In this document: positions 1 to 12,944 of the stretch, in pieces
How the letters are laid out: each line of letters starts with the position of its first letter
Position numbering within the stretch: position 1 is the first letter of the stretch
Source of the DNA: Ursus arctos
Taxonomy: Eukaryota; Chordata; Mammalia; Carnivora; Ursidae
Assembly: GCF_023065955.2 (NCBI RefSeq)
Contig: NW_026622875.1
Span: 15,975,001 to 16,039,000 of the forward strand
Direction: 5' to 3'
Length of the DNA stretch: 64,000 nucleotides
Program-made: the position numbers and the translations under genes
Notes under the pieces: generated by a model
The model's input: only the letters and a program-made list of their open reading frames with translations
Databases searched by the model: none
What the model was told of the DNA's origin: nothing

Positions 1-3000
1 TGGTCGGGCTATTTGTGATCAGGAAGAACTCATGTCAAGTCTGCTCTGTTATTAAAAAAAATGTCTTTCCTTGTAGAAAATACCATATTGTTTATGAAAT
101 GTGAATTGAAATGAGACTAGTAGAGAGAGCTCAAAAACTGGGAGGGCTCTTTACAGTTAGAGGTGAAAAATAACGAAGCAGCCCCTGCTTGTCAGAAATC
201 CCAGTGTGAGGGGGAGAAAGCCTTTGGCAGAAGCAGGCAGGTATAGAGAAAGCCCTAGTGATTTCTCAGGAAGATAGTAATGGTCCAGATGAGGACTTGA
301 TGTCAGGGAGGCTCACCTTCGAATGCATTCCTTGTTCAAGTTGATATTGTAGCATGCCATTTTCATAAATAAAATGAAGAGGCAATGTAAAGAACCCTGG
401 TTAAAATGATGGTTCTTCACAGATATTGCTGATAACTTGGCTAATGCACTGTTGATGTGCACGTGGTACAATTTTCATATTTTAATCTTAAGTAGAACAA
501 GAAATGACAATTATGAAAAGACAAAATAGATACCACCAACAGCTGTAATTGCTATCCAGGCTGCTCAAAGATGGGCAAAAGACACAGTAAATCAATATTA
601 AGTTCTCTACAAACGCAGGTATCACAACAAGGACATCATATAACATCATTATAAGCAAATTCTAATACAATTTGGACAGTTGTAAAGAATATAGGATGAA
701 TACAGGGAATGTGAGGCTAACTTGTCCTCTGCAGCTTCAGACAGGATATTCTGGGGGGAAAAAATCCCTGGGAAGCCTGGCTATGTATTTAGTTAAGTGT
801 GCAAACTGTGCTGGCTTTAGTAAATGAGTGTGATCTTCCTTTTCACAATTTAAAATGTTAACATCATCAAGGGTTAAATGATTCTGCCACATGCAATTAT
901 AACAAGTTGAAATTCACTAGTCTTAATACACAGCTAGGATTTGGGGAAATCCTTTTGTATATAATACCACAACCTAGGAAATATTATGTGATATTAAAGA
1001 ATACCTAATTAAACTGGTGGGTTGAAAAACCACCTAAACCTAAGAGAAAAAAACTGTTAAATATTGAAGGCATAGTATAAATATATTTAAAAGAGTGAAA
1101 ATTGAAACTGCTCAATGCAAACCTTAGCAATGAAAAATGAAATGAAAAAAGAGGCAAATGCAAAGAAACACAAAAATTTCGAGTAAAAGTTATAACAAAA
1201 GTGAGAAATCTGTACAAATATTTAATGGTAAAATCAAAATTTAATACTTGCTTTTAATATTATAGTTGTAAAATGTAACGATTTAAATGCCCTAGAAACA
1301 GTAAGTCTGATTTCATCTACATCTGGGGATATTGATTTCCTTTATGGAAAATGTAACAACACATAGCACAAAAAAAGTTTTTATAAATTCTTATCAGTCT
1401 TTTGCATCTGTTCGTAAGTTATTTTAGGTACTTACAAAGATTGGAGTATTTCAAGTTTCCCTTGAAAATTTTAAAATTTTTAAGTGAAGTAAAATGATTA
1501 GGATCTATCCCTTCACCTTCCTCTTTCCATAACTGAACACTATTTTGAATTCGCAGGGTCTTCCACAACCACACAGATAGGCAACATAAAAGAAATTGTT
1601 TCACCATACCTTTCTAATTTGTATAGAAATGCTGTAAATATGAAACAATTTAAATTTGAACGAGTTTGAGAATTTCTGGTCCCATAAAAGAATAATCTAT
1701 TAATCAAAAGACTATCAGGCAGAATCAATTTTCTTTTGTGTGTATGTGATAATGAAAATCAACAAAAATAAAAACACATCAGTTGCTTACTTTTGTGCAT
1801 GGGTTTGCACTTCCACAACATTTCATCTCCCTTGAACATTGTCCTCATGTTATCACTAGATAGTAGACATTCTTAAATTACTTTGCTATTTATACAAATA
1901 AACAATTAAGTGTCCATATAATAAAGTTTGTGCACAAGTAGACTATGTTTGTAAGTAGTTATATGCATGTCATTCTGTATATTATAGCATAAACTGACCC
2001 GTAGGCATTATCTCATGTAACATGCATAAATAAGCAACTGGATTTTATGGCCTTGAGATGCATATTTTTTTTTAGTCAACCAGACACAATTGAAAATTTA
2101 ATTTCTTTCATGGAAAATCAAAAAAGTTTGAATAATAAATCTGCTGTGTAAATAAGTGAGATTGTAATTGCAAATGCTCTCCTTTAGCCTGGGTAATAGA
2201 ACTGACTTGTAATGAATTTAAATATGGAAAAAATTTATCTTTGGGCATATCGTGTTGCCATTGACTCTTAAAACAGCACTCTTGTCTGTTCTTGATATCA
2301 GAGCACTATCCTTCAAGTGAAACATACTTTTTTACCCTTTTACTGAATACTCAAAAAAAGGCCATTACTTACTTTCTACCATAATAACGATCTTTAAACA
2401 ATGGTTATATTGCTAAAAAGTAAAGGCCTTTGTGCTAACCACAAGGTGTCTCCAATCTTTAAATTCTCTAGATTCACTCCCTCTCCTGTTCCATATTTCA
2501 ATACCAAGTGAAGCTGTATGATCACATTGTTACGTTTGGAAACCTTAAAAACACTCATTCAGATGTAAATAGAAAGTGTATACTTTAGAAGACATTTTAT
2601 CAAGCTTAAAAATATATGTAATAATATATATTATATTACATACAAATTATAGCTTTATATTATATGCTTATAATATAGTATATATTAAATAAGAATTTCC
2701 CAATTATTTTATGACTTTATGTTTGGAACCTGGCTTCTTAAAAATAAACAGTGATACAATACCAAAAAAAGGAAAAAAAAAAAGTTTAACATCAAACTTC
2801 ATTTCAGTTTATCTATCATTGAGATTTAATTTTTAAATAATCCTATCAGCCAGCTACAACCAGCAAGTCCAAGGGAATAACAGTTTCATAGTGGACTGTA
2901 CCCATCTGCAAATAGCCACAAATGCAACTAATTCCTGCTTTGTACAAACCAAAGCTATTGGTGAAGAACAATTACTAAAGCTCACCTCATTATGAAGTAT

Positions 3001-3100
3001 GAATTTATAACTAAGAATAAAGCTTGTTTAAAAGAATTCCAACTACAGAAAGTCTTTCTAATTCAAGGCCATGCATGGCTTATCTCCCTCTGTACACAGA
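1..3100. other. AT-rich unique sequence, nothing identified
   Basis: AT-rich DNA with no recognisable gene or repeat. Short open frames on the minus strand around 1.0-1.7 kb have biased hydrophobic or random composition and no family resemblance, so I treat them as chance. Positions 2608-2690 are a low-complexity TA-rich run. Confidence 0.5.
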
Positions 3101-3109
3101 GAGGGAATG

Positions 3110-3111
<2 letters not shown>

Positions 3112-3145
<34 letters not shown>
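3112..3145. repeat. (TG)n microsatellite
   Basis: An uninterrupted TG dinucleotide run of about 34 bp, likely length-polymorphic. It creates a run of Cys-Val codons in a spurious plus-strand frame. Confidence 0.95.
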
Positions 3146-3147
<2 letters not shown>

Positions 3148-3229
3148 AATGGGATGCTGTTTATCCCACTATATCTTACCACTCTGTCTCTTTGGATAAC
3201 AATCACAGGACCCAGATGCTAAGGGTAAG

Positions 3230-4370
3230 TGATATTTTCCCACAAGCGGCTTCTGGCTCCTTGGCAGACGTGGTAGGCAGTTGTGTTGGCAGCCGCTGCG
3301 CTGCCTCTGGCTCTCTTGTGTGGCTTTGCTAGTGAAGGGATGCTTGGCCTGCCCTGTCCTCCTGGATACCATTTCCCCCTGACAGCCCTTGGGTTTTGTG
3401 AAGCTTTATTCTGTGCAAATCCCTTGTGCAATCTCTGGATGAACTCTCCAAAGGCAAAATAGCGCCTTTCTTCAGAGTTGTGTCTAATGATCAGCTGAAT
3501 TGCTATTTCAGGTACTCAGGCAAACCCAAACCCAAACCCAAACTTTTCCAGTCTTTGCGGGTATTTGGTTTTCGTTTCTGTTCTTGTTTTCACTCGGAGC
3601 GCATTGTGTCCCAACTTAATTGCCAGGGGCCTGGCCAAATGATTTTGTATAAATGTTGCGCTTGGTGATTTTTATGTTGTAATTTATGCGATTTTAAAAG
3701 TCCTTTGTTTCCCCATATCCATCATCATAAATAATTTTTGAAGACTTTTTTTTCTCAGGTGGTAAATAACATGATAAAATAAGTCTCGCAAGAAATACAC
3801 AGAAGGAATTTTGCGAATTTAGCAAGTGCAGTGGGTTGATGAACTATTTAATGAAATAAAGTAGCGTGCTTCTGATATTGATACAGAAGTAATACTTCAT
3901 TCCCGGCATGCTTGTAATCTGGATGACATTTTGAAGCATGTGCTTGAGTTGTACAAACAAAGGCACACAGCAGAGCCAAAGATGGTTTCAAAGACACCAA
4001 TATAACTGTCTGCCGCATAATTTGTGAGACATTTTCACGTTTCCTCACAGTGATATCACAAAAGTAGTCATAAATGTGTACCATGGATTAAACGATTCGC
4101 TGCTTTGCCATATGGCTGACCACAATCCCCAAGGAAAAACAATATCTGGGGGGACCGATAGCCATATTTTCTTTGTAATCTGAAATATCAATAAAGATCC
4201 CAAGTTTTCTGAAAGAAATATCAGGCACATTTTGCATGGAGATGCTCACTCCAGTTAATCCTGGGTTGAAATTGATTTCTTTCTGTTCTGCCATTTTTAT
4301 CTCATGTGACAGCAAAACTCTAGAATTATTGATACTATAGTTTTACAGGTTAACGAGTAAATTGATACCC
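3230..4370. promoter_or_regulatory. Candidate conserved non-coding block
   Basis: The sequence is complex, free of interspersed repeats and locally richer in G+C than its flanks. It contains motif-like elements such as a SOX-type CCTTTGTT near 3702-3709, HOX/CDX-like TTTATG words near 3670-3690 and a cluster of GC-rich text at 3240-3380. At 3527-3541 there is a small (CAAACC)-type tandem. Open frames on both strands are short and unlike known proteins. I infer a possible enhancer from texture only; no alignment was possible. Confidence 0.3.
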
Positions 4371-4374
4371 AGTC

Positions 4375-4387
4375 AAAAAAAAAAAAA
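4375..4387. repeat. Poly(A) run
   Basis: A short A homopolymer with no SINE or L1 body on its 5' side, so it is not evidence of an insertion. Confidence 0.8.
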
Positions 4388-4389
4388 GG

Positions 4390-6220
4390 CGTACGCAGGT
4401 GTTACATGGGTCTTCAGGTAATTATTGAAAGCAGTTTCTTACGAAAGTCTTCACGTGCTGTATGGGAAACTGAAAATTCTCTGATGTGCTGTGTGGTAAT
4501 ATTATAAATTAAGAACTGATATAATTTAGAGAGGAGTGTCACTGTAGCCTCACAGGGAAATGAAGATCTCTCCTCGGTAGCTATGGATCTGTTTTGGCAA
4601 AGTTCGTTTTTAATGTCGAACTCTCTCTGATGCAGAGAATGTATTTATTGTATACAATGTTCTGCAAACCGTGTGCTGCTCGCTCAGTCGAGAAATGATC
4701 ACATTCCAACATGGTTCCAATGTTTTCCTCTGATTTGTGATAAATCCATATTCTGGAAGAGCTTTTCTAGTTAAATTAGCATAAAACCCCAAAGATTGTT
4801 GACGATTAAGCTGCTACGAAGTATATGATCTGATATTCTTTTTGTTCACGGATCAATGTTGCTCTCTCTTAAATGTAAAACATTTAATAAATATTTAAGG
4901 AAACTTTAGAGAAATGTTAAATATTTCTGTTAAGCATTTTGACCACCCATCTTCTGGTTCTGTGAAATATGGCAGTTTCCAGAAAGACAATTGCTAAATT
5001 TTGGTTTCTCATTTTCTCTGTTACATAAGAACCCAAAAGACTGTAATTATAAATCTATATACTATTCGGGAGTAATTTAGACAACATTCCTCGGCTAGTA
5101 ACTTTTTTCAGTTTCACAACTAAATATTTACATTTTACTGTTTGGGCTTTTCCTCTCATTTATAAGGTTTTGGGAATGTATTGTTCTAAGTTTAAAAGAC
5201 CTGAAAAGGTAATTGTAAATAAGTTATATTTATACCAACAGAGTCCCTGGTAGCATTCTCCAAAACAATAAGCAAAAAGAAAACTAAACTATTTTTGGTT
5301 CTCTTTCTACCAGAAGGTGTCACTATTGGGACTACAAGGTAGCGATCCCAAGACATCTAACAAAATTTACTTGCCAGAAGATCATGCATTACCTGTAAAA
5401 TCCAGAAGGTAATTTACTGACATGCTAACCAAACTATCCTATGAAAAATTGCTTGACTAAAATTTTATCTCAAATAAACATGAAATTATTTGTAATATGA
5501 AATGACCCTACCGAAATTATGCTGGAAGAAATCCCAAGGTTCAAGAGATCAGTCATTGCAACAAAAAATAACTCATGGGATTTTTGAAAGGCAATTTGAG
5601 TAGAATTTTGGCATACTCCTATTTCAAATAATACTGAATATAAAAATATAAATGTTGGAAAACAAGAAAGGAGTCAGGGTTTTGTCTTTTGAAAACTTTC
5701 AAAGTTAAATGACACTTGTGGAGTCTGGTCATTTTTTCAAAAGAGAAAAAAACCCGAGTTTCCCCAGGCAGAAACAGATCATACCTATCCTTACCCTCGG
5801 AAATAGTAAATAATTTTAAACTTCTGGCGGAAAAATTAAATCTTCTCTTTTTTTTCCCCTAAAAGTTTCTTCCTCTATAAAGAGCAGCAAGTCTATTCTT
5901 GGCTTAATTTGATAAAAACATGCTGCAATGATATTTTCATGTTTAATCTCACTTGGGGAGACTACGTTTGGCCCATATTTCTTCACTACAAGTAGGAAAG
6001 CTTGGCAGGGAACTCTGCTTTGCAATTAAGCCAAAAATAATTTTTGGATACTTTAGTTTTATCTAAAGATTTATTTCAGGTTTTTTGCTAACTGAGAGAA
6101 ATGTAATGATTATGGATGTCCGCAATGTGCCCCGTCCACCAGCCCTCCCGCGCAATGTCAAGTGACAGAATTGCCTGTTAGAATGGCTTTTAAATCTCAC
6201 ACTTGCATGAGAGTCTGATG
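4390..6220. other. Unique sequence, nothing identified
   Basis: No repeat and no convincing gene. The composition is ordinary AT-rich non-coding DNA. Confidence 0.45.
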
Positions 6221-6221
6221 T

Positions 6222-6246
6222 GCAAAGAGAGAGAGAAAGAGAGAGA
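6222..6246. repeat. (GA)n short purine tract
   Basis: An imperfect GA dinucleotide tract with one extra A. Confidence 0.85.
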
Positions 6247-6399
6247 TTACCTGTTACATCCTGGCTGAACAATCTTAAAATATCTCAAAGAGTCCGAGCA
6301 GCTCATTCATCAGAGCTTTGTGATCCTTTTATTACCTGAAAAAAAGGCAGTTGGACATGACAACTTCAGAAGTGTGACTGCCATTATTCAGTGCTTTGT

Positions 6400-6600
6400 A
6401 CGGTATGTTCATCAGTGATGCGTCTCGTGTGCAACTTCCCGCAAAAGCTGGAGTCGTTCTCGTACGGGCTTTTCTCGAACAGTTCCGCACGGACGAGTGC
6501 ACTGAGAGAGACTCGCCAGTAGAGGCCTCTCTAGATTTGCCTTCGGATCGAGAACTCGGAAGGAGCCTCGAATCCGCCGCAGCTAACACAACTACTTGAA
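6400..6600. promoter_or_regulatory. Short CpG-dense islet
   Basis: By hand count about 18 CpG dinucleotides fall between 6401 and 6580, in a neighbourhood where CpG is scarce. This is near or above the expectation from base composition. Mammalian CpGs survive at this density only if the DNA is unmethylated in the germ line, recently acquired, or selected. Both strands are open across it: about 67 codons at 6396-6599 (+) and 99 codons at 6332-6631 (-). Neither product resembles a family I know. It is shorter than a standard CpG island. Possible identities are a small promoter, a CpG-rich enhancer core, or a GC-rich retrocopy fragment. Function unassigned. Confidence 0.45.
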
Positions 6601-6659
6601 AAGATTCTTGTTGCATGGGGAAAAAGATCACTCTTTAATGCCCTTTTAAGTTCCACGAT

Positions 6660-7900
6660 GTTGATTAATGTTGCCCTTTACATTAATGATGTTTCAAGTA
6701 AAAGAAAACAAATTTAAAATGGATCAATTCTATTGAGAATGCATTAATTAGACGGAGACGCAGCCATATGCTGCGGCTGGAGGGTCCGCTGGCCTTTCCC
6801 TTGTAGTTACCTGTGTAAAACCCACCCTATCCTCTACATGAATGCCCAAGCTGAATAGCTATTTGAATGAAGGCTTTAGTTTGATTCGCCATACAAGGGG
6901 TACTGTGTCACTGTGTTTTCTTTCTAGGAGTCACTAAGTGATTTCTATATCTGTTGTCATGGTGATATAGCAAAGCAGGGGAAAATGGGGGCAACTTCAG
7001 GCTTTCTCCTCACCCTCTGCACTAAGATGTTGTTAGCAAGCCTATAAAACATTGGGCTTTCTCTGGGCCTTCTTTTTGTTCTCTGATTGTCAATAAAACT
7101 CATTTTAAGGGTAACAAGGACATCTAAATGTCATCTGTCACAGTGTTAGAGAGATTAAGTTTGTTTAGGGACTTGTGCTGGACAAAGGCTACTATTTGTT
7201 CCGCAGATACAAAGCGGTGTTGGCTATCACCACTCTTGATTTAGAAGGAGGCCCAGAGACCATCGAGGAAACATCATCTCAGTTGCAGGTGACAGAGAGG
7301 CCTTCTTGACATGACAGCATTAAAATGACAGAAAAAAATAATTATGGTTTTGAATGAGAATCCACAGTTCTATTTCCCACACCCCTTTGTAGGCACCCCA
7401 AGCAGAAAGTCTCCTCTTAGACCTGAGGTAAGAAAACAGCTGTTGAGGGCCACGGGCCTATTTAAAAACATGACATACACACCTGACGGTCCTCGAATGA
7501 ATGATAAAAGAAGGGAGAAAGGTTTTGCAAGGGAAGTCTGACAATAATATGTTCTGCATGAATTCAGCATTTGCCCAATAATGAGGCTAAATGGAATGTA
7601 CAGATTAATGAAGACATTGGTGTTATTAAAATCAAATCCTGTGGTTCATATGCTTTTCTTAATAATGAACATTGTGGCTATTGGAGAGGAAGAACAGGAT
7701 TTTTTTCTATTAATTTGGCACACATCCCAGATCTCATTCAACCAGAACCTATCCCCCGCAAAACACGTCCATGGCCTTTATGCGCCTTAGTCTTTCTGTT
7801 TTATATCTGTGTTAATTTGAGGGAAAAAATATTTCCCCTTTATAGAAAGATTTTAAAAAGTGAATGTGGAACCTAAGTAATAATTAAGTAATTTTAAAAA
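6660..7900. promoter_or_regulatory. Candidate conserved non-coding / enhancer block
   Basis: A complex, repeat-free sequence with several recognisable word types: TTAATTA (homeodomain) near 6744-6750, an RFX X-box-like word at 6953-6966, CAATAAAA (CDX/HOX13-like) near 7091, and CTGTCA/TGACAG (MEIS/TGIF-like) words around 7135 and 7312-7330. A 6-bp perfect stem (CGCAGC / GCTGCG around CATAT) lies at 6759-6775. Plus-strand frames at 7344-7541 and 7571-7876 are not family-like. The regulatory role is inference from motif density. Confidence 0.35.
6953..6966 (+). promoter_or_regulatory. RFX X-box-like site
   Basis: GTTGTCATGGTGAT matches the X-box palindrome GTTGCCATGGCAAC at 10 of 14 positions, and all four differences are transitions. 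RFX factors bind such sites in ciliary and neuronal regulatory DNA. A single imperfect match in 64 kb may be chance. Confidence 0.25.
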
Positions 7901-8342
7901 TAGGATGCTTCTTTCAGTATAAAAGGTGACGGGGAAGTATATAAAATTACACGCACGTAATGGGGTGCTCACATCACATCTGCCTGCACTCGGGAAATTG
8001 GTGCAGCTATCTGGGGGCTTTCAGAGTCTGGCCACATTAATTCATCTCAAATACTGTTTTATAGGAAATATGCAAGGTAGAGAGGGCCACTATGTTAAAA
8101 CTTAGCTGAGCTGTTATAAATGTTGGACAATGGGAGGTTCTTTATTTGCAATTTGTTGGGTCTTGACAATTTGGATATTTATGAAATATGAATGAAAGCA
8201 GAGTACCACGACCCGTTTTCTAATATCCCTGTGAGCACAACCCCACATATGACATGCGTGTATGCACAAACACCACACTTAGACTGGAGTTCACGTTTGA
8301 AAGGACAATGGGACAACGATAAACTCCCTCTAGGCTCTATGT
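7900..8342. other. Unique sequence, nothing identified
   Basis: No repeat or gene recognised. Confidence 0.4.
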
Positions 8343-8394
8343 GTGTATATACACCCATACATATATATATATGTATATGTATATATATATGTAC

Positions 8395-8426
<32 letters not shown>

Positions 8427-8427
8427 G
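8343..8427. repeat. (TA)n/(TG)n compound microsatellite
   Basis: Alternating TA, TG and CA dinucleotides. The self-complementary text opens long frames on both strands that encode Tyr/Ile/His/Cys runs. Those frames are artefacts. Confidence 0.9.
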
Positions 8428-9357
8428 GCAAACTTTGAGTTTCCTTAATTCATGCTCTCTCAAATCAATTTGAAAATCTGATTTTAATCATGCTGAAAAG
8501 AGGTGTAGAGACATAAATACTATATACTTCAACAATTGGGCAGATTTCATTTTCGTTGTATATTTGGCAGTGTATGCTGAAGAAGATAAACTTATAAAGA
8601 GTAACATCGAGAATTAGACCTTGTTAAAAACAAAACCCTAGAAGCTGAACAATCACACATTTGTAAATATGCCTGTAATATTAAACACATGCAACTACTA
8701 AAAAGAGCTACAGCAGGATTCCCTTTTTAAAAAATTCCTGGAGCAAATTACCACCAAGCTCAGTGTGATTTTTTTTTTAAGTTAGAAAGATTTATTCTAG
8801 ACAAACTAATGAAAGCAAATACAGTGCTGAGATGCTGTTACATCAATATTATGGGCCTAGATGACTTTTGTTTAGTATCTTAATAGCTCGGTCATTTGTT
8901 ATTCATTCAGCTACACACGAGACACCAGGGTGTTATGAAGGACAATACTCTTGGGGCATTTTGAGTTCAATGCGTGTTTCTCTACTTATGCAGAACATGT
9001 GTTGGCATCAGCGATGGTTACAACAGGGGAATCACAATATACAATGGAGTTTTACCACGTTGTTCTGAGATAATTTTCTGTTTCTCGAAACACAGTCTTT
9101 GGAACAGCTGAAGTATAGTTCTGGTGCTCTGTTATACAACGTGCTGGATGTATGTCTTCTATTTTTTAACCTCTTATTTCTTATATTATCTCAGAAAAGA
9201 GTTATCTGAAAGAATCAAAAACAAATCCCTAACAAAAAGTATATTGAGCTTCAAAACAGGCCAACATAAAGGAATATTTGTCACTTAACACTTGAATCTA
9301 TAAACAAGGGGACTGAGAAAAGTGATTGGAGAAGTCCAGTAATTCACAAAGATAAAC
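8428..9357. other. Unique sequence, nothing identified
   Basis: No repeat or gene recognised. Confidence 0.4.
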
Positions 9358-9420
9358 ATGCGCGCACACACACCCACGCACTCACGCACACACGCACGCA
9401 CGCACACATGCACGCACATA
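9358..9420. repeat. (CA/CGCA)n microsatellite
   Basis: An imperfect CA tract interspersed with CGCA units, giving a local burst of CpGs. It is CpG-rich because of the repeat unit, so it should not be confused with an island. Confidence 0.9.
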
Positions 9421-9624
9421 GTTACATGCATCGAGCATTACTACTTTGTCCCCAAAGGACATCTATGTTACCCTGGATGTTTTATAGCTTTACAGATTCA
9501 GAGTAATTTTAATGAGACAAGTAAAAAGGAAGTGGGTGTTACACAGTATCATTTTTTTCCCATGAATTTCTTGGGATGAAAATCCTCTAAGTGCCTTTAA
9601 GTAGCTATGCAATTTAGATAGATT

Positions 9625-9730
9625 TTTTAATTTGTATGGTCTCAATTTCCTGTCCAGAAAAATATAGGGATAGGTTTAGGTAACCTCTGAGGGCTCTTCC
9701 AGTCCTAAAAGGCAGTTAAGAAATTCATAT
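9625..9730 (+). mobile_element. MIR-like SINE remnant, 3' part
   Basis: The order 'CTCAATTTCCTG...', 'GGTAACCTCTGAGGGCTCTTCCAGTC' is reminiscent of the 3' half of old mammalian-wide SINEs. It is strongly diverged; the family name is tentative. Confidence 0.35.
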
Positions 9731-9739
9731 AAGGTTTTC

Positions 9740-12700
9740 AATTTTTAAAAATGTCTAATTCTTTGAAAGCAACTATTTTTATTAAGAAAAAATAGCAGAA
9801 TTGACAAGATTTTCACAGTATAACTAATATTCAATAAAATATGCAGTTTTGTTTCAGGTTTACTATGCCAAATTAAGAATGCAGGCAATTGTATCTTCTA
9901 AGTACTATAATCTTTTCACTTTCGACAAATGAGTTGCAAAAGAGTTCATCAGATTGGGACTAAGTTAATTCATCAAGGCTTTGTACCATCCTTGATTTTT
10001 ATCTACTCCTTTACATTCAGGAAATAAACAACAAATGGAAATCCATTAAGGAACAGTCCAGAAGAAAAAGTCAGTATCTTTGATGAATAATACACTCACT
10101 TGATATGTTGTCACTTGAACCAAATGACAGCTGAAAATATTTCCTTCCCCTCTCCTCTCCCATCCTGCATCCAAATTCTCAAATCATGCTTTTTATTCTT
10201 GTTTAGAGCAATCATACAATATCTAAATTTATCAGAAAGTAGGCGACTCTGATAGGTAATTTCTGCATTGTAAAATTCACTTTCCACTTTACAGAATCCA
10301 TTGTTTCTTTATCAGTTGTGGTCATCGTCAAGTAGATCTGTAAATAATATGAATAAGTAAGTCTAGCATTATCTTCTCAGGAATATTTTCAGCCAAATAA
10401 AGCACTCTATGTACAGAAACAGCTTAACGAAGATACTGGATTGATGCAATTATATATAATTCTTTCTATCTCTTCTCTTCATTTCTTCTACTGACTAGGG
10501 TTTCAGCATGTTTTCATTTCAACTTGTGAATATAAAATTATACAGTATTTATCCAGGTTGTATTTCATTCAGCTACTAATTAAAATTGAAATACATACCC
10601 CTATAAGACCATTTTTAAAAGTCAGGAATAATTCATTTTTCATTAATAGTGATAACTGCACCATATGGGGAAAAAATCCTATAATGCTTAAGAAAGTATA
10701 AGGAGAATTGGTCTAGTAATGTGTGTTTTAGGAAGATGACTCCTGTCATATTTTCTTATTAGTTATTGGTAGTATTCGTTAATACATTAAAGACTGAGTA
10801 ATGTGTTATAAAGTAATCAAAATTCCTAATTAGATCATCTTCTAATTTTTGAAATTCAAATCTTTTCTTTTTCATATTTTAAATTATACTAATAACTTAA
10901 TGCCATCAAATATTTTAAAGCAACAAAGTAAGAAAAAATAATAGCATAATTATAAAATTCAAATAAAACGTTCTTTGAATCTGCATCACAGCTTATTATT
11001 TTCAATAGTACTCAGGTCCTTTAATTCTACAAAAAAAAATTTGGACTTATACATTAGAAGATAAATAATAAATCTGTTAAGAAGATGATATACCTTAATC
11101 GTGATTTAATCATAATGGTGACAATTTTAAAATATTTTTATGGGAAAATGTAAAAAATAAAACCATAACTTTGAAATGTTACTAAAATCAATTTTCCAAT
11201 CAAAGATATATTCCTACTTGTGAATGTGTTATTTGTAGTATTTCTAAACTTAATAATATTCTAAACTGAGATGTACATCATATAAACCAAAAAATTAAAA
11301 TGGTTAAAAAAATTAGAATTTCAGTTCTATATGAAAGCCAGTCTTTTACCATACTTTAAGTTGAAATGATGGAGTCCCTTTATCACTGTGCTTGTATTTG
11401 TACCATCTAAAACTCAAGCAAACAAACAAACAAAGAGCTTAGTATATAAAACTTGGGTAAGTTTTCCATTCTCATTATAGCATCTGAATAACAGACTTTT
11501 CAATCTGTAAAAAAAAACAAAAATGGATTTTATTGACCTTTTCTTGAGTTTCCAGTATCAGTATCATTCATTTTGTTGCAAAGTTTTATACATGCTTTAA
11601 AAGAATAGCTTGTTTCTCTTTTAGTCCCACTCCCTAAGTTTCTGAACATTTGGGGGCTTTTTATATTATTTCACATATCACTTTTTAGTAAAGTGTTGCT
11701 TAAAGTGAAATATTCATAGGGATTTCACAGTTCCTTTTAGAGATTTTTCCTATCAGATCCGAGGGGAAAAAAACACAACATAGATTTCTTAAAAATTTCC
11801 CCACACGTTAACAAAATAATGCCTCGAAGGGTGGAAAATCAAAATTCCATTATTTGAATTTCAACTCTAAAAATTATATGGAGTGAGTGATATAAAGTGA
11901 TATTTAATAAGCAAAGTCGATCTCCCATTAGATAATAATCCTGTTGCTTTCAAATGCTGGCTACCTCTAGGTTAAAAATTGCTGATTCAGGTATTATTTA
12001 AGCTCCCTTGAAATGAAAACTTTTCTTCTGACATAACTCCATATAAGAACAGAATAAAATAGCTGGGGAATGTGATCTCAACCGAAGAGTGAATATGTAG
12101 TTTCAGAAAATATTTGAATAGGACTTATTTGTAAATGAGTGCATATTTAATTTAAAAAGAATATATTAATCTAAAATAGCAACATCTTCATTGGATGGTA
12201 TAGCCTTTTTGGAAACTATAAAGACACGATCTTCACTTCTCTGCTATTATCAGACCGAGCTTCTATTTCTTTTAATGCTCTCTCATTTTTTCTCCTGCAA
12301 ACACCAATTTGCTTGAAGTTATTTTGTTCTCCTTTCATCATTGCATTTTATCAGTCTTATTTCCCTGTGTCTGTCTTTCACCTAAACCTTGGTATCTTCT
12401 TATGGCCTTTGTTTCTTTAATAATAATCTTTAATAACATTATCGATCATTTCACATTTTAGTCTTTATTATTTAAGCTTGATATTTAATGAAACCACTTT
12501 AAATAGCTTAGAGAAGTGAGTGAAAAACACTAATATTTTATATTTAAATAATATTGTGCCCCTTGAAAATGTTTCCTGAAATCGTATGCGTCTCTCCTTA
12601 ATGCCTGAATTTATATTATAATTTGGCTTCCACTTCATCAGGCATATTTAAGTTGAAAAATCTTAAAGAGAAGTCTTTGCCCTTATGGAATGGAAGGTGA

Positions 12701-12940
12701 GGGGAGGCATTTTTTTCTTTTCTTTTTTTTAATCAGCATCAAAAAGAAACAAAGTTAGTAGATGAATTTTATGGCAACTTTATAGTATTTACAAATAAGT
12801 AAGAAGTAAAGTAAAAATAAAAGTAGACTCAAGTCTGGCGTCAATAATATTAGGAAAGTTCATGTGTATACTCTTTCTCCACCCATTTTGTTTGTTTCGT
12901 TTTAAATCAGCCTTTGAAGGTTTTTTGGGTAAACAGTATG
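9740..12940. other. AT-rich unique sequence, nothing identified
   Basis: Very AT-rich with no open frame of note and no recognisable interspersed repeat. A short (AAAC)n tract lies at 11413-11432. Confidence 0.5.
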
Positions 12941-12944
12941 AGTA

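Noticed and set aside
3527..3541. CAAACCCAAACCCAAAC as an interstitial telomere
   Set aside because: The unit is AAACCC-like with the wrong spacing for the vertebrate CCCTAA repeat and only about three copies.
8179..8473. Frames of 93-94 codons on both strands
   Set aside because: Both are produced by the self-complementary TA/TG microsatellite, which has few stop codons in these phases.
9358..9420. CpG cluster as a CpG island
   Set aside because: The CpGs come from the CGCA unit of a microsatellite.
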